Assembly (NCBI GenBank): GCA_029204225.1
Contig: CM055092.1
Span: 87,951,666 to 88,015,665 of the forward strand
Direction: 5' to 3'
Source: Diphasiastrum complanatum
Taxonomy: Eukaryota; Streptophyta; Lycopodiopsida; Lycopodiales; Lycopodiaceae
DNA: 64,000 nucleotides
In this document: in pieces, positions 32,701 to 44,400 of the stretch
Position numbering within the stretch: position 1 is the first letter of the stretch
Layout of the letters: every line of letters begins with the position of its first letter
Notes under the pieces: generated by a model
Told to the model about the DNA's origin: nothing
The model's database searches: none
What the model saw: only the letters and a program-made list of their open reading frames with translations
Translations under genes and position numbers: made by a program

Positions 32701-35700
32701 GGTAGCTTCCATAGTCTTTTGATCATCATGTTCGATGCTACATCTGAAAAGCCTTTTCCCATCTTTGTAATCAATTCTCAACCGCATCTGTATTCCGTAC
32801 TGCAATGGCTTCTGTGTACTTTGTTAGCTTCAAGTTCTTGATTGTTGGTAGCTTCATTGAATTTTGAAAGAATTTTGGCTTATCAGGTTCAATTGCTACC
32901 ATAGCTGTTCCGCTAAATCTTTTCGGTTCCTAAGAGGATTTATTGGCCTTAAGTTGATTTAAGATGTGTTGTAGGACAACCTCCATAGCATCCACCTTGG
33001 CTGCCACTTCCTCTATCCTCAATATCTTAATGCTACTGCCTTCCAAGGGATCCATGCTGATGGAAATAACGCTGTGACTTGAAAATCAGGCACTAGGATA
33101 TGGCATCCGCTAAATAAAACCAGCCCAAGTAACCCTAAAACAGATTTGAAATCTACAGAGACAGCTTGTAACTTGCTGAATTTAACCTGTTTTCTAGATC
33201 CAAATGTTAGAACACACCAAAACCCTTCAGTAGGGCTGATTGGCATGTTTTTCCAGGTTGCACTTGTCTGAAATGAGCTTGCCACCGGTTGCCACTAGAG
33301 TAGGTATTATCTGTGAGCTGCTACACCAAACGGGTTGTAAAAACAAATGTGAGGTAGTCTGCCAAAAACAGCAATCAGAACCCTAACCAAGTCAGCGACG
33401 CATACATGAGCTATGAGACAACAATTTCAGAGCAACGGCTAGCTGAAGGTGTACTGGACAATAAGCACTAGCTTCCAGGCATCAATGGACAGCTGGAATA
33501 CCAAATTCAAAATCACTGTAGGATTTGCAAACCTCTAGCCCATGATGGTTTGATCTTCCTTGCACTCTAATATCAGACTCTCTTTGATCTCTCAATCACA
33601 CAAGCGCACAATATTGCACAAACATTTGCCAAATTCAAACTTTATTGATCTCTTTGTAAGCAAGTAGATAGATGGTGTGCCCAGAGCCGACGAAGTTGAC
33701 TAACTTATCTCCACCAACCTTTGCTGCATAGATTGTGATGCGAAATACCTCTCTCTAAGCTCTCATATCCCCAGTCCTCAAGCACCCCTTAGCCTTGACA
33801 TCCTATCGTCGACACATGGCAAACTCCATGCACAGCCGACGCTTGCCACCTGGCAGTACCCTGACACATAGGCAGGTGAGTAGAATGACCATCTGACACA
33901 TGTCACTCATACATTGGGCCAAGTGTCTCAATGAGCATATGACACCTGTCTTGTTGACTGGTCAACTCTCCTACCTTTTAGGAAGTTAATCCACCAGTCC
34001 TATTAAGTGACCTAGTACCCAATGCCAAAGCTAAGCATGACTTGCTGAGTTCCAAAGCCAACTAATTACAGTTTAATTACATCATATTCACCATAGGCCA
34101 GTGATTTAGCCATTTCAGTAATTACAAATAATTACAAATATACATCCGTCTAGAAAAAAAACTGAGACAGGGAGGAAAAGCTCTGACAGATTTCCTACTT
34201 GTTGAGTGGCCTCTCTTGTAGTGTGCTCTTGAGAAAACAGATGCAAAATCTTTTCAATCTAATTGATTGTATCTTGGCTGATTAATCAAATGGCAGAGTT
34301 CCATTGTCAAAGACATGCACAAGCCCTTATGATGAAGTGGCTCTGATACAATGTAGAGACCTAGCATATAGAATTCTACAAAGAATGTGCAGGAACAAGT
34401 AGTCCAGATCATAGAAATGAAAGTGCTGTAGAACAATTCAGAAGCAACTTCTCTTAAAACATAGGCAAGAAGGAACATCCATGAGTCTCTAGCAGTAGAT
34501 CACCAAGTACGCTTACATTCATATATCTTAAAATACTAGATTTTAGATACAATAGGGAGATTCAAGAATCACAATCTTGAAGCATCAATATCCCTCTACA
34601 CTTCTGTGACTTCTACAAGCACGAGATCAGGCACATATTTGCATGTCTTCTAAATTGAATCTCCTACTTGTTTACACCTACTATTGCAACGTGCTGCCTA
34701 GTAAAATGATCTACACACTCGGATTGTACATGTTCCTGATCCAAAAAATCTTTGGTGGAAGAAGTTTGCCTGCCAAGTGGCAGCAGACGACGTTCACGCA
34801 GTTGACTAAGGTGATGACTAAGCAGTAAACATGGCAGCTTGTCGACTAAGGTGATGTCTAAGCAGTACACATGGGTAGCTTGCATGCATAACACATGGCA
34901 GCAATAAGTATGACATGTGCATGGTGACACAGGATGACTTGGTTTGACATGTTGAAGTTGCAGATGTGGCTCTCCAATGGGTGCTCAGAAGTGCACAACA
35001 AAGAATACAGATTATTTATTATTCTTAACAATCTTATTCACCTCCTTCAATTTCTCTTTTCTGTGGCCTTCAATGGGCTTCACTTTTCAAGGCAGCCCTA
35101 TGCCCACAGTGGTATTGCATGCATGTTCAAAGTGATACCTCTCTGGAACCTTTACACATTTCTCTTACAACCATTTAAATTGGACATTTTGATTCCTTTC
35201 ATAGGTCCTTGAAGGGCTTTTTATTAAACACATGGTTCCAGTTTAATTCCGGTACTTCTTATGGTCATTATGACGTCAGAGCTATGTTCGTTTTAGTTTC
35301 ATGACTCTTATAGTCAGGAACTTTTCTTGGGAAATCAATATTCAAGATTCCCTTTCAAAAATTGATTCAGGCTTTGTTCCAAAAGTTTCTTCAAGTTTTC
35401 CTGATAAAATCAATTCAAAATCTCAAAGATCTGTTCAGGCCTTCAAGGTTTCTTTTGGAAGTTGCTTCTAATAGTACCCTATCCTCACTTCCTCAGCCCA
35501 GCAGGACTTGTGCCAACAATAATATGGTTTCTGGGTTCTTCAAATTTCCTTGTAATCATGTAAGTTATGATTAGGGGTGTAGTTTCCTCCTGTGATTATG
35601 AGGTTGTATGAGGGAGCATGATGACCACCAAGGGGTTATTTGAGGCACGAGTAAGAAACAAGGGGGCATGAGGACGTATGGAGGGGACGAGTTGCAACTA

Positions 35701-38413
35701 GAGAGGGCAATGAGGAAGAGACATCAAGCATTTAGGGATAGAGCAGAAAGTAGCAAGGGTTCTCTTTTGTTAAAACTTTGCTACAATCTATATGCCTATT
35801 GTTCGAAATGTCCCAGCTTTCTGACAGCCTTCTGATGCAACTGCAGCGAAAGGGAACTTTAAAGTAGGTTTTTTAAAGTTTGTTCATAGTATTGAGGTGA
35901 ATAAAGAATGCTTTTCTTACTCTTAATTTCTTGCTAGCTAAGTTCTTTTCATTTTTTCTTTTTTTCATGCATATGCATTTCATTTTGCAGGTGTCACATG
36001 TTGTGAGGAGTGGGGATCATATTGAATGCAAATTTGTCAAGATTTTTGTTACAGAGGCGGTGCCTGAAAATATTCCATTGGATATTATTTACGAGGACAA
36101 GTATCTCATTGTCCTGAATAAACCTGCTCATATGGTAAGTTCTACATAGTACTAAAGTGTTGAGCGATCAGAGTACTGGCGAAGGAATATGTCCTGTGAA
36201 ACGTGAGAATATTTAGCAAAAGTTCTCATGATAGGATTTTCTTTTGTGTATTGTTGTCACGATTGTGTGCTCATAATATTTTTCAGGTTGTACACCCTGC
36301 ACCTGGGCACCCTAGTGGGACTCTTGTGAACGCTCTTTTGCATCATTGTGGCCTTCCTGCAGTAAGGTATCCTTGCACCTCCCTGTCCAATACTTTGATC
36401 ATGCAAGGGGAAGATAACAAACAGGATGTTGAAGAGGATTTTGACGATGACGAGTTCCCCGTGACATCAGATCGATTGTCAAATCATTCAATAAGGCCAG
36501 GGATTGTTCATAGGCTGGACAAGGGCACCAGTGGCTTATTGGTTGTTGCTAAGGTTTGAGCTTATTTTACCAATGTGCTATCACCATCTTTAATAAGGCA
36601 GCTTGAATCTGGTCTATTCTCTAGAAATTCAAAAGCTGAAGGTTGATGGTTTGTTTTCTTGTTTGAGGAAGCAAGGTGAAGATGGGCAAGCTTGAAGGAG
36701 GGAATCTTTGTTTTGAAAGTTTACGCTTGAAATAAGAACTTATGTACCAATTTTTTTTTTCTACACTATGCATGTTGGGCTTGTGGGAAACTATGCCCCA
36801 ACTTGGGAGATTCCAAGCGAGCCAGGAATTTTAGTTCATGCAAAATCCAAAATGAAAAATATGAAATTTTAGGAATGTACTAAGAAAAAAACTGAATAAT
36901 GTTGTTATTATATTGTCCTCCGAGGCCCATGTACCGTGACAGCCATCTAAGCAACATACTCAATGTCAACATAGTAACCAAGATCCATAAAATCCATGTA
37001 TCTAGGCAACTAGAAAACTCAAGTAAAACTTTCTCCTGCTTGTGACAGATTTTTCAATTATGCTTGAAGTAAGGTGTGATGGAGCTGTTTAAATTCTGAA
37101 AACAACTTCATGACTCTTGTTAGCTGGAAAAAGGATGGGGTCATTTCAATTTCCCCTCTCTTATAATAAAGAAATCAAGTATGTGATAACAATGGGAGCG
37201 TATAAAACGTATCCGAAGCTGTAATAAAGAAACATGTAATACAAATAAAGATAAATGCGAAAATGAGAGTGTGTGTGCATAATAGATGTATCCATGTCAT
37301 GAGGTCCTGTCTGTGCTGATGCTATAGAAAGATGTAATGCGATCTGCAACGTGGGGAAGCGTTGGAGTCCGCTGACGTCGTCTATGAGTATGAGAAGTGT
37401 GTCTCTGCATAGGAGGTCTAGTGATCCTGGCAACAAAGTGGTGATGAGTAGTACACTGTCTTTGATCTTTGTGAGCGTGTAAGCTGCCATCATCATCGTC
37501 ATCATCATCATCATCATCAGGCTCTGTCTCGTGATCTCCGTCTAGAAAAGTAAGAGATAATCAATGGTTGAGGGGTAAAATGCTGAGATGCCCCGCATAG
37601 ATCTCGCCGCAATATAAACATCTCTCGTATCATAAGAGCGACACACTTGGAGTCCTCATAGGCTATGAGAGATCTTAGAGTGGTCGGCATGTCTCGAAAC
37701 AAACAATGGTATCTCCCTCTGATCTCATAGTATACAGGGCATCTAAAGATAAAATGCTCCTTAGACTTGACCTCACCTAAAGACCATAACTGGCAAATCT
37801 GCTCCTCTCTAGGAATATTGTGGAACCTCCCAGTCTCAATAGCCAGCTGGTGCGAAGACACCCGGAGCTGGCCCAATGTGAATTTGAGGCAATGTGATAG
37901 GCTTGAATCCAAGTAACGTGGCAGGACTGGAATCCCTACTTCGTCTAGCTCAAGAAAGTGGGTCCAGTAGAGATCAGGCTTAACCCCTAACCGATGACTC
38001 CAAGTCTGCTCCAGATATGCTCGATAAAGAAATCGTTTGATATACTGATGAGTGCCTGAGGGAAGCTCTGTAATGGAGATATCAAATGACTCAAGTAGGA
38101 GGTGAGATGCCTGAGAGAACCATGATAATCTATAGCCCTGATCATGAAGATAGTGCGAGGAGGATAGTGCAATCTGTGTGTATCTGGCAATGCTTGTACT
38201 CTCTGAACATATGTGATGAGCTGGAGAGCTGCCTCGATTTGTATAGGTGGAACTACAAACTCGGCCAGGAGAATCTCATGTGGAACAAGAGGCTTCGCTC
38301 GAATCAACAGAGCTAACATGGTGGTCTGTAATCGTGAATGACTGGCCCAGTGTGAAGAGGGGAACCTGTACACCATGTCTCTGCCGCATATAGAGCCGTG
38401 GGTGTGACAATGG

Positions 38414-38467
<54 letters not shown>

Positions 38468-41400
38468 AGAAATAGAATTAGAATTATTATTATTATTATT
38501 AACGTGAGAAAAAAGAAAAAAGAGATTACAAATGTGAGGAGCATTGTCTGCATACGGACTTATTTACTAATGAAAAGAAAAGAACTAATATATCTATCTC
38601 TCTATCTCTAAGAAGAAGTATCAAAGCTTGACCACCAGCTTGTGAGGGTACAATGCAATTGCTTAACCGCCTGCTCTGCGGAGGGGACTAGCTACGAGCG
38701 AGCTGAAAGAAATGAGTGATGGTAGTAGTAGAGTGTGATGTAGGCTGGCGGGAAGCACGTGAAGACCTAGTAATACTGGATCTAGCAGAAGCATGTGAGA
38801 CTCTCTGTGTCTTCGATCTCCGAACGGGGACTTCAAAATCCTCAACTGAAATATCTTCTCTGTCTCGCTTATGGAAGAACTGGGTAATATGAGCCTGACT
38901 GTGATCTGTATCAGAGAGCTAGGTAGATGTGAAGCTCGTAGAGTATACATCTCTCTCAATAGAAGACCTACACATCTGGGGTCTGGATACTCGAGGAAGG
39001 ATCGCAACGTGAGAGGAGTATCTCTATATAAACAATGGTATCGCCCTCTGATCTCATAATATACTAGCAACGAAAGATGAAATGAAACTCATCCTCCACC
39101 TCCTGAATAGAGCAAAACTAACATATCTTCTGCAATCTGGGGGTGTCCGTGTATCTACCTGTCTCGATAGCAAACTACATCCAAAATACGCATAAGCTCT
39201 GTCCAAAAGGTAGATGCAAACTTACTATCCCGATCAGAAAGAATAGTAAGTGGAAAACCATGTAGCCGAAAAATCTCTAATATAAAAAGGTGCGCACACT
39301 GCTCAGTTGTAATAGTATTGCAGACTGGAGAAAAATGTGCCTGTTTCGAGAACCGATCTACTACCACCATACATGAGTCATTATCACGCCGAGTATGAGG
39401 AAGGCCAAGGATAAAGTCCATAGAAATGTTTGTCTATTGGCGATGAGGAATGGGCCAACTCTGGAGCAAGCCAGCGGGCTTAGCACGGGAATATTTATTA
39501 CGGGCACAAAAGGTACACTCACGGATAAAATGTGCTAACTCATGGATGGCCAATAAAAATGATCTTTAAGACGAGCATAAGACTTCTGAAAATCAAAATG
39601 GCCACCAATAGGAGAATCATGAGCATCAGACAACAATTGAGAACGAATGGAAAGAGAACTAGGAATACACAAAGCACCATAATGATATAAACGATCATCA
39701 ACAACAGTATAAACCTAGAACTTTCGAGAGGAAGGAAGTGGACGAGATTAGTTAACAGTAATGAGTATTTGCAATTTTGATTTTGATAATCGGAAATTGG
39801 AATTCGGCTTCTTGAGAGTTGAATGTTCATTGATGATTGTTTACAGGCTGGAAGAAAAAAGGGGCCTGTTTCTAGACAAGTGGCAGTGGTTCCATCAATC
39901 TATGGAGGAGGGAGGAACAATTCCATGATCGAGAGCTCAGGCAGGGATGGCATTCCTACGTCACCTCTGTCTATCTTGATCCTAGGGATCAAGATGCACT
40001 TATGGATGACCTGAATGTGTTCAGGTATGTACTTAGTAATTACAAGCTAGTACTTAGTACTATCATGATTCAAATTTCTTCTATGTATTGAAGTCTGAGT
40101 TAGTAATAAGTATTTAGCATTTAGTAGTTACTATGACATTTGAAGTAGGTTACTGAGTTGGTTAAGTACCAATATGTGGAATGTGAAATATTCAACAGGC
40201 CTCGATTTCGGGCATCCAGGTGCATAGCTTAGGGAAGGGCAATTGCGCCCTGTTTCATGGTGGATGAAGTATGGGAATGATGTTCCCAAGTTGCAAAGGC
40301 TTGCCATTCATGTCCTCTCACAAGAATATGTAGCAATTGCATGCGAGAGAAATTGGAGTGTGTTCTTTCTGATTCATACGAAGAGGAGGAATAGAATTTC
40401 TATTGCTCAATCTCTTAGAGTCCCTCTACCTAAGATGAGGAATCTACCACTGAGGATGAGGATGAGGGTGAGCCTCATGATGGGGAGGATGACCCTGAGG
40501 CCATGCCAATGCCTCCATGATGATAGCTTCCTAGGTGGGCAGCTAGAGGCTAGAGCACTCAGCACTCAACATAGTAGCATACTAGGCTCTAGCATAATAG
40601 TAATACATACGAGGCCTCGGGCTTGAGCCTAGAGGCTACGCTTGAAGCTCTTATTATTTATGCTTTTACTTCAAAGTTTAAACTTTTGACTCTTGAATTG
40701 TAATTTGTGATTTGTCAGTGGTCGGCACACCACCGTATAGTTTATAGCTTTACTATTTAAGTTTTGGAAGTTCTTGGATGTTTGAGATTGTTCTCAACCT
40801 TGCCAAAAGTACACAAATGGGAGATATTGTCTTCCTAGGGATTACCTTGGAGGCTGCCAGTCTCAATATGTAGCTGGTCCAAGGAAACCTTAAGCTACCC
40901 TAAAGTGGACCTAGTATGTGATAGTCTCAAGTCTAAATAATGAGTCAAGCTCCACATCTCTCCAAAAAACGAGTTCAATAGAAGCCTAGTTTGACCCCCT
41001 CTAATGGGCCTGACCTAATGCTTTGCACTATATGTGAAATGTTCATGTGTACCTTAAGAAGGTGAGACACGGATATGCCAAATTTGTGAAGCCTGAGAAT
41101 ACCAAGATAAACTGTAGAATCTCCTTCGGCATGCCAAGGTTTTCCCAGCTGCCAGGTATGTATGGCAATGGAGTTGATGCAAGAGATGGGCTACTGCTAA
41201 TTTGACTAATAGTGACGTTTTGAAGATGCAAGATAGGAAATTTATTGTGTAATTATCATCTATATTGCCCTTGAATTCTTGTTCAAGTATCTAGCTCTTT
41301 TTTGGCTAAGTGTTTTGTTTTACTACCATAAATCAAAACCAGTTCAAATGATGGTCATGAGCATAGATCTGTAGCTTTGGATCAAACCTGTTGCAAACAG

Positions 41401-44400
41401 TGTTTCACACTTGTACCATATGGGTCGAAAATATCAATATCAAATGCTGTTTTAGATTCATCCTGTAGTCGCTTGGAATCCTGTGTTTTAAGTCATTTGT
41501 ACTTTGGCTGCTATACATCTATGATCTAATTTTTTTTGTTTTGTTCATACTTATGGAACGAAATTCGAAGGCAGATTCTTAAGAAACAGGTACCTATGGT
41601 CAGGAGTGCTCTTTTGCATGTCATACCAGTCCACATGCATCCATTATGTACTCAGAAATGATCTGTGTTGAAATGTGAGTGACGACTTAATATTTGGCTG
41701 ACTGGATCTTTTGGGTATTTAGAGCAAACAAAGGGCTATTTGCTTGCAACTTCGTATAGTGGCCAATTTATCTTTGTGGTAGGTTTGAACTATCCATGGT
41801 ATTCAATTATTCAATCAATTATTTTGGCATTGTGAGTTGGTACTGCTTTGAGTTCTAAAGTATGGCATGCAAGGCTATGGCTGAGATTCTTAGAGTAGTT
41901 AGGATGTAAATAGCCTTTTCTAGGACCTGTGCATGCTAGGAAGTGAAACACCTTGTATCCAATTTTTAAAGGCACGTAGGCTCCTTGAGATCTGGGTAAT
42001 GATCCATGTGAGGTCCTTTGGCTTCCCAAACCTAGGGAGCGATCTAGTTTTTACTCCACCCAGTTACGCTGTAGAGGTTATGAGAAGAGGGTGTTAGAGC
42101 AGAAATCTTGAATCATCTCCTGCAAGAGGATTGGCATTCCAGCAAAAAGGTTTGCTAAAATTTTATTGGAGAATAAGTGGAAAATAGTGGTAGCAATTTG
42201 GAAAATGGATTGGTAGCACTCTTCTCTTTTCTTTTAACAACATAGTTGCTATACATGGCAATTTAGTTGTTGTAGATTTCATGCAACTCTTTCTTATCTT
42301 TCTTTGAGAACTTCTACAATTTGACTTATCATCTTCGTGCCTTTTCGTTTCTGGTTTACATCTTGAAGGCGCTACGGGAGGCTTCTCCTATGTCTTTTAT
42401 GGAGTAACTTGTGCTCTCTTCGTATTCATAGGATCAGATCTCCATAACTCTTTCTAAGATGAATACTAGTCTTTCATTTTTGCTCTTCAAGAAGAAAATG
42501 GATTCCTGGATTGCCTGTTTGTGGAGCTTGGCTTTCTGCTGCTTCTATATTTGTAACATTGGAGCTTGGATGATATCCAGCAGGAAGTAATAATCAAGAA
42601 AATGTGAGTGGAGTGGATTGACGTATGCACTTGTGCCTGTACCTATCCTTACGAATGATGCTTGGCAATGCATGTTATGTGTCTGTGATATGGATGGAGT
42701 GTTATAATTGTATCTTTGTTCTTTGCGAGAATTATTGTGTGGCTCATTGATGGGATGGGCTGTACACCTTGTGCATATATTCCACCACAAGAAAGATTAT
42801 CATTTTTCTTTTCTGTATTTTGGTATGATGGAACCTAATAAGCTTATTTCAATGCTTTCAAACTTTCTCCCCTGTTGCAAATTGGATGTTGGCCTTTTTT
42901 GGTATTTTTGTGTAGTCACCAGTGTTTGAGAGCATTTTAATCAATCTTTGATCATAAAATCTGCTCTTAAAATGTCATAATCACTATGTAGATGTTGGCA
43001 TGACTATGTTGGCTTCTTGATCCTCATGACCCGTATTTCTAGGAATTTCACAATGGATTAAAAGACTAGTGTGATCGATTTACAAAATTAAATCTTACTC
43101 TAAGTCTCATTCTACTTCTTCAGGATGACTATACACACATGCAGTTATGTGATCAGTTCAAGGCACGTAGAGTTCAGCGATCTTACATTAGCCTCACGTG
43201 TGGTACACCCCCAACTGCTGTTGGCAGGGTGCAGGTGCCAATAGGTCGAGATCCAAAAGATCGCAAGAAGATGGCAGCTATTCAGAATATTGCAAGAGGA
43301 AAAACAGCTCGCTTTGCAGCCAGTAGGTAATCATTCTATCTCTTGATTAAATTATATGAGAAGAAGAAGGCTTTTTGGAACTTGAAGCTGCCATTCTTTT
43401 CATATCATATTTTGATAACCTCATGTGCAATGCACCTCAAGACTTTTGAGTGAAATCATGTAGGTACATGTATTTTGGCCAAATATATTCAACTTGAAAT
43501 GATCAGTGACTGCTAGCAAGCACAATAACATGACAGTGAGTTGATTTGCCTTGAAATTAAGGAGTTAAAGAAATGCAATTTTTTTGATTCCCTTATCCTC
43601 TTGATCATTGCTGACATTATTTTGTGGTTGTGTGAGTAGCTAACCATCTCTGTACCCCCAAACCACCAGATTAGAGTGTGCACATCATCATTTCAAAGTT
43701 TCAATGTTATGACCCTTAACTATTTTCACGGTTTTTCCCAATTTGGACTTCAACATATATAAAGCCAGGCTTGAACCATGCGCGACAGATACTGTTCTTA
43801 TATGACTTGGGAGTATGACAGGCCAGCTCTTGAATTTGCACTTGTTTTCTTTCGATGGCAATAGTAGAACATTTCTGCATAAGAAGTTAAGAATACAAAG
43901 CAGTAGGTCTAGATGGATTTTTATATCTGTCTGTTTTTGAAGTTAAGCTGCCTCCATCAGTTCTGCGATTATATATGTATGTTATCCTTTTGAAATGCCA
44001 AACATTACATGTAGTATTGATAAAGAACTGATAATGACTTTTGTTGCTTGTTGTGCACTACGAAACATCCATACACCTTTGTTCATGAAAAAGCAGAAAT
44101 GATCGCCCACACATGCTGTGGTGCTTGGGTTGTGAGCTTGGCCAGGTTAAATTCCGTGCCCACATGTGGGTGGATAACCAGACCAAAGGCCTGCATAAGA
44201 TTAAGAAAACAGCAGACATGCCATTTTGTGTCTTGAGGCTGTATGAAGAGAACTTGTGCTAAGGCTAGTTGATCGTATGCTTCACAATTCACTTTCCCAT
44301 ATGTATTTCCTTTGCATGTCATACCCTCCATTATCCCAGTTTGAACCTATAGTCCATAATATTGATTCCAGACCCACAGTTTTGTGAAAAAGTATTCTAT

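Larger units (their letters stand above)
17556..35990 (+). other. Intron 1, 18,435 bp, retroelement cluster
   Basis: The donor is GTTAGC at 17556 and the acceptor TTTTGCAG ends at 35990. The exons either side join in phase 0 within the S4 domain. The intron contains nested copia and gypsy pieces on both strands, listed separately. A TG tract lies at 17609-17651, and a duplicated ~150-300 bp unit (about 17662-17965 and 17994-18160) sits near its start. The last ~1.3 kb (34700-35990) shows no recognisable element. Confidence 0.88.
36554..43123 (+). other. Intron 3, 6,570 bp, with LINE, gypsy and hAT remnants
   Basis: The donor is GTTTGA and the acceptor ends CTTCAG at 43123. The flanking exons join in phase 0 after the catalytic motif. 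Remnants at 37.1-40.6 kb and 40.8-41.0 kb are listed separately. From 41.0 to 43.1 kb no element or gene was recognised. Confidence 0.85.
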
